Assembly (NCBI GenBank): GCA_963920575.1
Contig: OY986968.1
Location: 24,062,129-24,126,128, forward strand
Direction: 5' to 3'
Length of the DNA stretch: 64,000 nucleotides
Origin: Narthecium ossifragum
Taxonomy: Eukaryota > Streptophyta > Magnoliopsida > Dioscoreales > Nartheciaceae
Shown here piece by piece: positions 1-11,400 of this stretch. The notes beneath the pieces were generated by a model. That model was not told where the DNA came from and ran no database searches. It worked only from the letters and a program-made list of their open reading frames with translations. Each line of letters opens with the position of its first letter. The first letter of the stretch is position 1. The translations under genes were made by a program, and so were the position numbers.

Positions 1-295
1 GATACCGTGGCGGATCTCCAGGACATTTGGAATACTATGCAGCGGTTCACCAACATTCAAGTAGTGTACATACCCCGTGAATTTAACTCTAATGCAGACT
101 GGGTAGCAAAAGAAGCTCGTATTTTAGGCTTAAATGTCAATGGTGATTACTCCCAGGGGTCTGTCCTGGGTGTTTAATTTAGTTTGTTGTAGCTCTTGAT
201 ACTCCCAGGGGTCTGTCCTGGGTTATTAAGGTAGTTTGATGTAACTCTTCATACTGAGTAGCCTGATGGCTTAATTATTCAAAAAAAAAAAAAAA
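1..295 (+). mobile_element. 3' end of an L1-clade LINE (RNase H tail, 3'UTR, poly-A)
   Basis: The first 174 bases translate in frame 1 into the end of a plant LINE RNase H domain (key run VVYIPREFNSNADWVAKEA, then a stop). Two tandem copies of a 52-bp unit (both starting ACTCCCAGGGG, about 151 and 202) form the 3'UTR. The element ends with a small hairpin AGCC-TGAT-GGCT (260-271), a short AT-rich stretch and an A-tract at 281-295. The 5' part lies outside the window. Similarity to the other LINEs here is seen directly; the assignment to the plant L1 clade with RNase H is family knowledge. Confidence 0.85.
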
Positions 296-419
296 GATTA
301 CAAGAAAAACTCCAGTTAGAATTTCTAACAATGAAAGGAGTTTCTCTATACATTATTTTACACTATTTAATTCTATATAGAGAAATATCCCGAAAACACA
401 AGATATAATGATAAAAAAA

Positions 420-1639
420 TTTAAAGAAAGAGATATTTATTGTTCCTGCATACAGTAACAGGGCAGCAGCATCCAAGGAATTTCAAGCTAAATTTAACAT
501 GGTTTTACATGCATTTCTTCCATAATAGCCAGGTTTGAGCATAGATCTACAACTCTTCTACAATCTCATGCAAAGATTCCACGCAAATAAATATGATTTA
601 TGAGTCACAGATGATGAGAAACACCACTAATCATCACAAAACAAAACAGCCAGCCAACTTGGTTTTTGACACAATTTCTCGAGTAAAATTTCAATGAAAT
701 CAGCATGAAACACGCTAATAACAGTCCTTCCATCAAACAACACATTCCAGCAAGAAGAAGAAATGCAAGAAACAAGTCTAAAGCTAGAGGAAGGATATGT
801 ACACATTCCATGATGTACCCAGTCACAGGAGGATCCCATGATATGACTACCCTTTCTCCACTAACACATCTTTGGGTAGTAGACTTAAATCTTGAAACTT
901 GGAGAGCAAAATACTGCAGCATTTGAAGTCATCAGACAGAAAGGGAAAAAATGGACATAAAAAAAGAATAATTACCGCTGAACGTAGGCCTATCAATTAC
1001 GAAATGAATATGCATGATGTTAGGAACTCGCAATGAAACTTCATGCTAGGCCAGGCTCAAAACAATCTGAACAGTGACATCTCAAACACAAACCTTCACA
1101 TAAGAATTAATATTTGAAGCTACTTTGTATGGAGTAAATCTACTTGACAAAAAAATAATCCTCACATACTGTGGCCGCTCAAATTTCTGTTGATTTCTCA
1201 ATATGGTTGTTAAAAGCATACAAAGAGAGTTCATCATCTTAGAGAATTTTATAGCTTCACATTTCAGAATCCATGTTGTATAGGTAACATGATTTCAACT
1301 TAAGCAAGCTAACAGGAGGCACCAATGTACAAGAATAACTGTGTTCAAACATGTTCGATCCTCACCAGAAGGAGAGAAGCACAGGATGTTGACAGCAGAA
1401 CCATGATAAGAAAGACTATTTTGAAAATCAACAGCAGTAACGCCATGGAGGCTGCTCAAACATATCACAACAGCAACTTCTTTTGCTTTTTGATTCGATG
1501 AGCCCAAGGGCTGGTGCAACTTCAACTTCTGGTATCAAGAGCATTGAATTTTGTGGAGATGAAAAGTGTGGAACATCATAGTCTTCAACCTAGCTCAGAA
1601 CCATCGACCTGAAAACGTAAGCAGAGCTGAAAAGGGGCT
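420..1639. other. AT-rich stretch, probable 3'UTR side of the broken translocator gene
   Basis: No convincing coding exon was recognised on either strand. The stretch lies downstream, on the minus strand, of the terminal translocator exon at 1640-1676, so part of it is probably that gene's 3'UTR. Short ORFs here have no recognisable motif. Confidence 0.35.
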
Positions 1640-2363
1640 CTAGCTCACCAGCTTGCTTTCTTCGTTCGTAGACATCCTATTTGTGGGTTTGAACCATCGT
1701 GGTGTAAGAAGCTGCCAGTGCAAGAGTGAAGAGCCTGTGTGTCATCTCAGCACATCCCCTGAGGAAAGTACATGAAGAATTTGTAAACACATGGATTTTA
1801 CCTTATGCTTCACTCCATAATATTGTTTGAGTTGCAGACACAAAATAGTAAGGCAATTATGAAACAATGAAGTTATAAATCATCTAGAGTAGGAATTTTC
1901 AGTTCCACATCTATTATAAGCATGAGCATGAATGAGATATTACCATGTAAATGCAAAAATGTAGCCCAAAGGGATAAGGGATCGAGTATCATCTTGGAAA
2001 TCCATCTCATCAAGGATAAGGTACTTCACAGCACTATTAGAAATTGCAAAGTTCGTCTCATCATTTACGTTACTCTGTCCTTTTTTCAATTTATCATATC
2101 TGAAATCGTGACAGAGTTAAATTAGAGATTCAACAAATCTAAATTGTAGTCCCGAAGCCACAGTAACATTTCAAGCAATTTATTGAGTCAGAAATAATGC
2201 GTTGCCTTTTTAGCCTTAATAATAAGATGACATATATCTTAAGGATTCGAGGGACTTTCATTACTTACTTGTACCAGTTGAATAAACTAACCCCAATCAT
2301 CATGATGCCAAGCCCAATTCCCTTTAAGAAGCTAAAGGGGTCATGAAAATAGAACACCACAAC
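1640..2363 (-). pseudogene. C-terminal exons of a triose-phosphate/nucleotide-sugar translocator family gene, upstream part missing
   Basis: On the minus strand, an acceptor TTCTTCAG at 2364-2371 opens an exon 2363-2269. It encodes a last transmembrane helix typical of plant sugar-phosphate/nucleotide-sugar translocators (VVVFYFHDPFSFLKG..., then GVSLFNWYK), and ends at a good donor AA|GTAAGTA. A phase-compatible last exon 1676-1640 gives KMSTNEESKLVS and a stop. The membrane family normally has about ten helices; the other exons should lie at higher coordinates, but only a perfect palindrome (2827-3199) and repeats are found there. I infer a truncated gene fragment. The family match is by eye, and the last exon is less certain than the helix exon. 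Confidence 0.5.
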
Positions 2364-2826
2364 CTGAAGAAAACTTAGAACCATTACCGAAAAATAGCAT
2401 AAAAGCACCAAATGCTATCTAACATATTTCACCTTAACTACAACAAGATCCATAGAGAACAAACAAAATCTATCTAAACATAGATAACAGACAACCTCAG
2501 CTCCTGCACTTCATATTATGTCTTTATTCAAATATGAAAGAAATGAGAAAAAAAAACTGCAAGAGTGGTTGCATAAGAACATCATCTTTATGTGGTAGAT
2601 TTTTAAACAATTCTTAGCGATCAAAGAGGAAAAGGACAAAAAGATTAGAAGTGCCTTAGATTTCCTTTTTTGAGAGGACAGTCCTCAGCAGAGGTTGCCT
2701 ATGGACGTTTTATTTCCATGTGATACTCTCTCCCTCATGTGAGTGCAAAAGAAACATCATGAAACTCACGCACCTTCAAGACTAACAAACATGCATGTAA
2801 TAACTACAAGAATGTATCATTACAAG

Positions 2827-3199
2827 TCCAATCAAGTAAGCGAAAGAACAAAGGATCATAGTGCAGAAGATGGCAGCAATTTTCCTTTTTAAAATGCAAA
2901 GAAAAGGTGAAAGTGATCTACAGTAAGGAATGAAGTGTCAAAACATACCAGAATTACAGAAGATTGCATCTGCTAATGCAATCGTGAGTGAGAGGGAGAT
3001 GCAATGCATTAGCAGATGCAATGCATTAGCAAAAACAACTCGACATTAACACCATTGCATTAGCAGATGCAATTCTGGTATGTTTTGACACTTCATTCCT
3101 TACTGTAGATCACTTTCACCTTTTCTTTGCATTTTAAAAAGGAAAATTGCTGCCATCTTCTGCACTATGATCCTTTGTTCTTTCGCTTACTTGATTGGA
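2827..3199. repeat. Perfect 129-bp inverted repeat with 115-bp spacer
   Basis: 2827-2955 and 3071-3199 are exact reverse complements over 129 bp (outer end TCCAATCAAG / CTTGATTGGA, inner end CCAGAATT / AATTCTGG). The spacer holds copies of a short near-palindromic unit GCATTAGCAGATGC. The arms are not repetitive elsewhere in the window and look like former intron sequence of the translocator fragment next to it. A transcript through it would fold into a 129-bp perfect duplex. Confidence 0.95.
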
Positions 3200-3290
3200 T
3201 TCATTTTAACCATTGCATTAGCAGATGCAATGTAGTGTATTGAGCAATGCACTGCATTAGCTAATACAAGCAACCAAACACCCCCTAAAA
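2956..3290. repeat. MITE-like remnant with repeated ATTGCATTAGCAGATGCAAT units
   Basis: The unit GCATTAGCAGATGC, or its complement, occurs several times: in the palindrome spacer, just inside the right arm at about 3050-3072, and again at about 3210-3232. The right arm is thus flanked on both sides by the same 20-bp unit. The right boundary CAACCAAACACCCCC (about 3271-3286) resembles the TTTGGTTG-type ends of plant MITEs; no matching left end was found. 3291-3780 holds AT-rich and CT-rich sequence with no gene I can support. Confidence 0.45.
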
Positions 3291-3783
3291 ACTATATTTG
3301 GGACATTAACACCAAATTACCCTACAAATGATCTATATATACCCATGTTAATAACACCCTCTCTCTCCTACGATTGTTCTCCCTCTCACTCACAATCTCC
3401 TCCCATCCGATCACCACTCGACACCGCCTCTACCTCTATCGCTGACGCCAATGATCACTTTTCTCGTCGGAGACCCCCCTCCTCTCGCCGGAGATCCCAT
3501 CGCAACCCCACCAATGGTTAGTTAACGGTGTAAATGCCTTAAGTTAGATGTAGTAAGTGTACATGTTAATAAGATACACTAATTTTATATTATCACTAAT
3601 TAATTATAATAAAAAAAATTAAACGAAGAATATAATGATTAATCTTACTTAATAGGTCTGCACAAAATTGCCAATTAATTGAACAAAAAGAGATCAAAGG
3701 ATATCTAAACCACCTAACAATATATATCTCCTGGGATCTGATCTATATCTCTACCCGATAGGCATACAAGTATCCCTGTATTC

Positions 3784-3870
3784 CATTAATAACCCTAACC
3801 CATCCCTATCTTCTATTAATAACCCTAACCCTAACCCTAACCCATCCCAACTCCAACTCATTCCTCCCCT

Positions 3871-3913
<43 letters not shown>

Positions 3914-3926
3914 GTGTGTGTGTGTG
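3784..3926. repeat. Interstitial telomere-type repeats followed by CT microsatellite
   Basis: Plant telomere-type units (TAACCC) recur in short blocks at about 3790-3843, with four uninterrupted units in the last block. They are followed by a (CT)n tract at about 3870-3912 and a short (GT)n tract. They sit just upstream of the F-box exon 1, in the position of a promoter/5'UTR. Telo-boxes in plant promoters are established; a role here is inference. Confidence 0.8.
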
Positions 3927-3959
3927 ACGGCTCCGACGATTTCCCTGCTCTGCTCAGAG

Positions 3960-5322
3960 ATGTGGATCCATCACCCCAGCAAGGTCGGTGACTCATCCCT
4001 TCCATATAGCATTCACGTACTCATTACTCTTTAGTCCAAACGTAATTGGTTGTGCTGCTAATTATATATTTCTCGAGTTTAACCTTCTTCCCAGCAATAT
4101 CGATCCTTGGGCCATGACGTGGGCAATTTGTGCCGGCCAATTAATTATATCAACTGTAACTCATATTAGTTAATTTTTTTGTGTCTCTTAATTCATTCGT
4201 CTACAGAAGACCAAGGCTCCTACTCATTACTTGAGCGATGATTTGATTTTGGAGATGCTTACTAGGTTGCCTGCGAAATCTCTATATAGATTCAAGTGCG
4301 TCTCCAAACGATGGAAAGAGTTGATTAATGATCTGAATTATGGACCTCTGTCTGCCTTACTACTCATGTAGGATCCTTGTTACGCAGGCCCAGGCCCGAA
4401 GTTTGCCTATGTTCCTATCTCCTCCTCCTATGAGAGACGCAAGCTTCCCGGAACGTTTTTGGATAAGAGTCTACGTGTGGCTCAGTGCTGCAACGGCCTT
4501 CTTCTCTATCATACGGGACCTGATGACTCTCGTCGAAATTACTTCGTCTGGAATCCTGCCACCATGGAATCTGTTGCTCTACCAATGCCTATGATATGCA
4601 GACCGAACGCATTTTGTTGCCTGGCATTTGACCCCCAAAGCTCTCCTCACTATAAAGTTGTTCGCTTCTTTGGGGACCATTCTAGCCTTCCATTAGAATT
4701 TGAAATATATTCTTCCTTGACTGGCAACTGGGTCCAGCAAACTATTCAGACAGTCCCCAGGTTCGACTCCTGCGTCCATCGAGATCCTGTTCTTCATGAC
4801 GGAGCTCTCTATTGGCTCTGCTGCAATGGCATTGTGAGATTCGACGTCGAGAAGCCCTCCTCCTCTCCCTCTCGTCTATTTAATTGGGCAAACTTAGATG
4901 GTGCGTGTCCTGATCCTGAGCACTGGGTAGTATCCCTAGGAGTATCGAGAGGGCGTCTCTATGCATGTTCGAGGAGAAACTTGCAGTGCGTCTACTATAT
5001 CTGGATTCTTGAAGAAGGACGATGTCCCACAAAATGGGTAAAAAAGCATGTCATCAGCAAAGAAATGTTGGACAAGAATCCTTTGACCTTTGATGAGATG
5101 AAGCTTACAGAAAATTTCAGAATGTTAGCGTTCCATCCGGATTCTGAGGTTGTATATCTCGGCTTTGATCATAAAATAGTGTCGTATGAACCTACCACTG
5201 GAAGCTTGGAGGAGGTTTACAGGGACTTCTCGTGGCATTCTGATACATTAAAAGGGTGTTGCACCTTCACTATCTCTCTTCTCCCCGCTTGGGAGTCTTT
5301 AGACCCTCCCAAGGGAGCTTAA
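3960..5322 (+). pseudogene. F-box protein (At5g07610-like F-box plus associated domain) with in-frame TAG
   Basis: Exon 1 is 3960-3983 (ATG, eight codons), with donor GTCGGT and acceptor CTACAG before 4207. Exon 2 runs to the TAA at 5320-5322. The F-box is clear at residues 18-50 ([19 protein letters not shown], then [11 protein letters not shown]). The F-box-associated region follows in the same frame (FVWNPATMESVALP, CLAFDPQSSPHYKVV, and ending in LLPAWESL). F-box proteins of this type are substrate adaptors of SCF ubiquitin ligases. One TAG at 4369-4371, codon 63 (CATG TAG GAT), interrupts an otherwise intact frame of about 379 codons, so the F-box is cut off from its substrate domain. A C-to-T change of CAG would explain it. 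The next in-frame ATG is at 4563, too late for a whole domain. It may be a pseudogene, a nonsense allele or a sequencing error. Confidence 0.75.
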
Positions 5323-6263
5323 TTAATTATATTCAGCGCTGACCTCTATATATCCTGATCCTGATTAATTTGCAATGAAGCAGGAATCAATTTTGTCAAT
5401 TTGTTTATTCGCCTGCATTTCCTTTTTTTTTTTATATGAACCTAATATATGGTTTTGATTACTGCTTTTGGGTTTAATTAGTACGTCTTGTAGTTGAATC
5501 TTGTTTTCCAGTCTAATTAAGATAAGCCCAATTTAATTATCAACTAGATAGAAACGACCACCCCTTCCTTGAGCTTGTTGCTCAGATATTCTCATATTCA
5601 TATGCAGAGCATACAATATTTTCGTCTCTCAGAAAAGTGTCAAATTGAGAGCATACGTACACAAGCTGCAAATTAATAAGTAGACAGGTAAACCAGTAGC
5701 ATTAGTAATAGCTACACTCATGCTCCCTGTATTGCGCTGAAATCTGTGAAGATTTCATGCAATAATCTTAAAAAAAAGGAAACAAACCAAGTGAATGAAG
5801 GAAAAGAAGAAAGAGAGATTAATCTAAGGGAGGATTAATCTTCCGTAATAAGCTGTAGAAAATTGTCAAACTAGGCATGCCTGTTGTATAACATGGCTTG
5901 TCTTCCATTTTTCAGCAATGTTTAGCTAGGGTAATTAAAAAATCTTAAGGGAAAATTCTCAATTTTAATCAAGCTTCTAAGGTGAAACACCCAATGAAAA
6001 TTCTCAATTTTAATCATGCATGTTGTATATATGCTGAAGAAATACTTTCTTTATGAAAGAGAAAGTATATAGATTCAACGAGACATACAAGTCCAAAAGC
6101 TCATGCTAGTAACTGGGATGGGAGCTAGATATGAGCATCTGGGCGTGGTACGTAGTTGGCCGGATGCCATTAACAGGGAGAGATCAGTTCTGATCAGCAA
6201 AACTTTGAATCTATATCTAATTAATTGAAGAGCCAAAAGATCATAGTCAACCATACTGGTATT
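5323..6263. other. Intergenic, AT-rich
   Basis: 3' flank of the F-box gene. Only AT-rich sequence with several poly-T/poly-A runs; I see no gene, RNA or clear element. Confidence 0.5.
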
Positions 6264-6459
6264 CATTCTGCGAAGAGTAAGGAGTTTGGTTGCTCTTTTG
6301 GATGGAGTGATTGTTAAGTTCATACCGTGCGAGACGAACACGATCTGACCTCACGTGACGAGCTAGACAAGTGGCATCTCCTGTTGGGCATGTAGTTATG
6401 TAATCCGAGTGAGTTGTAACACTTAGCTTTTTGCTCATCTTAGCAAAAAAAAAAAAAAA
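6264..6459 (+). mobile_element. 5'-truncated LINE, 196 bp, with 14-bp target duplication
   Basis: An imperfect 14-bp direct repeat ACCA(T/C)ACTGGTATT flanks it (6250-6263 and 6460-6473). The inside resembles the last part of a LINE RNase H (VKFIPCETN in the left half, with frame breaks), then a 3' hairpin AGC-TTTTT-GCT (6425-6435) and a run of about 16 A. Size, truncation at the 5' end, A-tail and target duplication are the hallmarks of target-primed reverse transcription. Confidence 0.75.
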
Positions 6460-6569
6460 ACCACACTGGTATTAGTTCCCGAAGGACCAAAGATTGCAAA
6501 ATTAATTGAATATTATTGCCCTGAAAATAGTACAATGAAGACAGCTAATTAAAAAAAAAAATCAAACAA

Positions 6570-6795
6570 AAGGAGAGGGAAAATAAACCCAATTCCACCT
6601 GGAAACCGTGAGCTGGATACATTTGGCCCGTAAACCCAACTCCAACCCATTCCTCCCTTCCTATGCTCTGCTCTTATCTTCTCTATATGCGGCTCCCCCA
6701 AGGTCGGTGACTGATCCCTGGCTAGCTCCCATCCATCATGCATTCATTACTCTTCACGTATGGCTGCTAATTAATTAATTCTCGAGTTTAACTTG
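6570..6795 (+). pseudogene. 5' region of a second F-box copy (first half, before transposon block)
   Basis: This stretch matches the leader, exon-1 end and first part of intron 1 of the F-box gene at 3845-4085. Shared blocks in the same order: CCCAACTCCAAC, CCCATTCCTCCC, CAAGGTCGGTGACT, CATTACTCTT, CTGCTAATTA, CTCGAGTTTAACTT. Similarity stops abruptly at about 6795. The continuation of the same intron and exon 2 reappears at about 15535. The short coding exon 1 is not preserved as an obvious ATG frame. Confidence 0.7.
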
Positions 6796-6813
6796 GTTTG
6801 TAACAATAATAGT

Positions 6814-8064
6814 TGTTAGTCATAAATATAATAATGTACTAAAGTCATTTAGGCGATTACGATCGATGATAATTTCATAAATATTATTATTAAATGATTT
6901 TCATTTTTAATTTTGACATAGCTGAAGTATTTTGACCATAACTTTTACATAAAATATCCAAATTGATCGATTCTTAAATCATTGGAAAGATGACGAAAAT
7001 ATCTACAACTTTGTTGCTAACAAGATTTTCAGATTTCATCGTTCAGTATGTCAAACTGGCAACCAAAGTGTTCAGTGGCAAAATCATAAATAATAGCAGA
7101 ATTTCCAAATGTCATCGTCCAAAGAAAGGCTGATTTCATTGACCAAATTCCAATCGTCCAATTTCCATCGGTCATGTCCAATCGACCATATTTTGGTTGA
7201 TTATTTTAATAAATATCGTCCACGTGGTCCGACTATTTTAGTCGTAACTTTCTCATACGATGTCCAAATGAGTTGATTTTTGGACCGATGGAAAGGGAAT
7301 TCGAAGAACTACAACTTTCATGTGCAGAGTTTTTCCAAATTCTAAGGTTATCATCGGAAAAATTGCAGGGGAAGACAAGACGCTCTATTTGATGGCAGTT
7401 TCGTAAATAACTGAAGATGTCGACCAGTTATGCAGTTCTGACGGTTTCATATTCAATACTGACAGTTCCAGTGCAGTTCCAAGACAGTTCTAGAGCAGTT
7501 CCACGATAGTTTCAGAGCAGTTCAAACGGCTCCGAAGTGATTACGTCAGAAACTATAAAAGATGGAAAGATGAAGAAGAACAATCTCTCCCAAAATCAAT
7601 AGCAAATCGGCATTTTATCTTTATTTGCAATGTAATCTTTTATTTTTATTTTCAATGTAGCCTTATTTATCTTAATGAAGCCTTTTTCTTTCATTTAATT
7701 TCATGCAATGAAGTCTTTCATTCATAGGAGTAGTGTTAGCATAGTTCCATTCATAGGAGTAGTTCTAGCATAGTTCTATCACTTATAGAAGTAGTTCTAT
7801 CACTCATAAGAGTTGTTCTAGCATAGTTCATCACCCATTATGCACATCGTCCATGACTTCTCATCTTTCATTTTGTCACCACTTCTCATCTTCCAATTTT
7901 TCACTATCTTTACTTCACATCCATTTTTTTGTAGCTTCAACACCTCTATTCGAACTGAGTGTTTAAATGAGTTGAACCTAAACACGTCCCTGATTTTTGA
8001 CTAATGTTTACTTATTTTGACTATTTTGACTCTGCCGATCAACGACAAGTTTTCCACGTCAACA
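6814..8064 (+). mobile_element. Candidate solo LTR (about 1.25 kb)
   Basis: Candidate ends are TGTTAG... at 6814 and ...CAACA at 8064, with a 5-bp flank ATAGT / ATTGT (one mismatch). An LTR-like promoter lies inside: ACTATAAAAG at about 7552, followed by T-rich sequence with repeats of the type TAGGAGTAGTTCTAGCATAG at 7725-7830. No protease, RT or integrase coding is seen. Boundaries are tentative because the target duplication is imperfect. Confidence 0.45.
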
Positions 8065-8467
8065 ATTGTATATATATTTCGCTGAAGAAGTTGTTTCTTA
8101 GACTACGAAACAATCATTTGGTGGTTTGGTTCTCAAACATACTCCCCTTCGCTTTGTGTTTTTCCAATCCATATTTTGTTAAACTGCATCATCCAATACA
8201 TGGCTTGGATAAATTGGTTCTCATATCAATTCTTTTTGGGGGATTTGTTGTTTAGTCTCTTAAGTGACCCCTTCTTGTCATTTAGTCCCCTATAACACTC
8301 CTTAAGTGTTTTACTATCCTAAAATAAGGAGGGGACCAAAATACCCCCCTAAACCCCCCCCCCCATAAATCCCCCCTAACCACCACCCATAAATCACCCC
8401 CCCTTCCCCCCCACACCCCGCAGCCTCCCGCAGCATCCCCCCCCCGCCCAACCAGCGTCGCCCGCCG

Positions 8468-11400
8468 TGTGAGGAACCGTACCTCCAACCCGGTCTGACC
8501 GCTGGGGTCGAGGGTCTGGTTCTGTTGGGTTTGGGCTTGGTTGGCCTTGCTTTGCGATCCCCGCTGATCGTTGCAGCTCCAGGGGTAATTTGGTAAATTA
8601 CCCTCGCGGAGTTGGTCCTACACACGCATAGCGCACACACGGCCATGTAATGATGTATGTGTTTGAGTAGACCCATAGGGGTGATCTAGATTTGAGGATC
8701 GGGGCTTGATCTAGTAGATCTAGATCTGAACGGGCGAGATCCATTTGATGAGGATCGAAGGGCCATGGACTTAAGTTGTGAGGACCCGTCCCTCTACTCC
8801 TGGGTCGACCGGTTGGGTCGGGCCCGTGGCTCGTTGGTTTGTTTCGCGTCGAGCGCGCGATCCGGTCGATCGCATTGTTTCTTGGACCCCAAGGGCAATT
8901 TGGTAAATTGTGCCTTGTTGGTTTGTTTCACACCCGCGTGTGCACACACTGACCTTGTATGTGTTAGTGCTTGTTTAGAATGGCTAGGTGAACCCGGGAT
9001 CGAAAGATCCGGACTTGGGCTTGAGTTCTTGCCCAAGTTTAGCTTTCAGCACACAAAGGATCGATCCTCTCTGGCTAAGGGATCGATCCTATTCGTGCCA
9101 GAAAGCCTTGTGAATCGTCTTGAAGGATCGATCCTTCGTTGAGGAAGGATCGATCATTTATAAGTCGGTTGGTTTTCTGCTTCGCGAGGACGGCCGCCGT
9201 TGGCCGTCGCTCGCTCTCTCCTGTCAGAGGGGGAAGACTTCCCCTCCCCTTCTTTCACTTTTCCCCCTCTTTCCCGGCTGTCCCCTCCCCCTTTCCCCTC
9301 CTTTCTTCCCCTCCTTTTCCTCCTTCTCCTCTCTTTCTTCTTCCTTCCTTCTTTCTCTCCCGAAGCTCTGTTCTTCCCCTGTTCCGGCAGCCAAGCTTCA
9401 TCTCTTCCGTTCTCCCTCCTCCGACCATCAAATTGGGTGTTCTTTGACTCGTTGGATTCGTGACAACGAGAGGAAGATCTCTGAAGTGGTTTGGAGGCTT
9501 GTTGGTGATCAAATCGCGGGGAATCAGCCGAGGAAAGCGCAGCTAGGTAGGGTTATACCTATTGTGTTCATTTCGGGTTTTCTTGAGATCTAGCCGTTGG
9601 ATCTTGTTGATCCTTATTTTGTTGGATCCCTTATGGCTATTAGAATTACTGATTTAAGTTTCATGTTAATCAGTTGAGATTTGAGTAGGTTTTATGTATG
9701 ATTAGTCTCGGATTTCTAGTTTTCTACTGTTCTTGAGAAACAGCCGGCTTGCGGCGAGTTTTCCGGCCGGCGAGTATATGATCTTGGCTTTTCATAAACA
9801 TAAGAGTTGTAGATATATTCGTTATATTTCCATTCTATCTTGTTTCATATTTTTCCGATTTTTATACGATTTATTATGAATTGTTTACTGGAGAGCTGCT
9901 TGCAGAAATTAATTGTTAAGTTAGTTGATTACCGGTTTTTGATTAGCGTTTTGCCGTTAATCCAACCGTTGGATGTTTATAATTTTTGGATATGATGATC
10001 CTGGTTTATACACCTACTGGTAGCTAAGTTGAATCTTGAATCCGACGTCGTTTGGACGTCGGATCGACGGGATCAATTAGCCCCTAAGTAGAGGCTTTGG
10101 GTGTTTTTGAATATAATATTATATTTCGGAATATAATATTATATTGTATTTTGTTCATCATCGTTTTCGGGGTTGCTTCCCGTTGCAGGAGTCCGCGGTT
10201 GACGGTCGCGGTACCGTCGTAATGCCGGGACCCGCTGCGGATCGGCTGGCAGCGGTTGGTGGTACCGCTGCAGCGATCCAGTAGACTTATATGATGCTTG
10301 ACATACTGTTGCATGCCTTTCCTATTATCTGTGTATGTCATAGCATGCATTGTTGTTGTGTGCATTAGTTGCATTGGTTAGGGCGTGGGTGATCTTTGGG
10401 TCGCCGTCCCGAGGCTGGAAGCTCGGACTTAGCCCTAGGACCGGGGTTGGGTTGTTTGGACCCGGTTTGAATTGTGGTGTCCGGTCAATTCAATGATAGG
10501 CTTAGATGACTGGTACACTTGTGGCTTGATGATTGTAGAGGTCGTGTCGGCCTCGAGTCGGAGGCTGAGGTGTAGCCGGTGTTCCACTGTGTCGACTCTT
10601 GAGTGGTGGAAACGGCCCCCTCAGCGGTGCCATTTCCCGCCTGCAGTGCCGGTTACCTGCATGTGAGTCAGCAGTGTTTGTTGAGCTTACTGTGTGCTGC
10701 TCCTGGGCACCAGGGACACGCGGTGGGGTTATGGGACCCCTGTATACACCCAGATCCTACTCGAGGGCGACACTCTTGCGTTTCCCTCTTCCTTCTGTAT
10801 GTCGTAGTGTAGATCCCTACTGAGCTTAGTGCTCACACCTACCCGGGCTGCGTTTGCAGGTGCAGGCAGCAGTTCTTCTTCTGTGGCCCCTACCGGGCAG
10901 TTGGTTGGTGGTGCGGCGGCGCCAGGTGGGCTTGAGAGGTGGTGATCGTTTATTGCTTTTATACCCTAAGTTAGATAGTCTCCTACGGGAGTAATGTTGT
11001 ATTTGAATCTTCCCCTCTCCGAGGTTATGTATATTAAATCTTCTTGAGTTTTTAATCTGAGGTTCGAGGTTTTGCTAATTAATATTGTTTTATTGAGGGT
11101 GCTTTTGGTGAACTGTTAGGGAGACCAATAGGTTAGAGGGAACCCTCGCCGTTCTTTTTCCGCGTTGGTTAGGTTCCGGTTCGCGTCGCCCGGTCCGGTT
11201 GGGCTTTCGCGGGTCAGGGCGCGACATAAGTAGCCATTAGTTAAAACCTAACCCCCGTTCTCTCTCTCATTAGGGCATTACTTCACCCGATAGAGAGAGA
11301 AAGAGAGAGGGAGACGGCGCCGATAGGAAGCGGCGGCGGACGGCTGAGGAGAGAGGGAGGCGGCGTTCACGGCGACGGCGGCTGGTGGGGAGCTTGGCGA

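Noticed and set aside
6247..6438. Minus-strand ORFs at 6.1-6.4 kb
   Set aside because: They overlap the plus-strand LINE fragment with tail and target duplication, and have no family signature.
8349..8362. Poly-C tract as a possible special element
   Set aside because: Part of a C-rich degraded stretch; likely simple slippage.
9120..9593. Long pyrimidine-rich ORFs in several frames
   Set aside because: Low-complexity Ser/Pro/Phe translation in all frames, inside a solo LTR; no codon signal.
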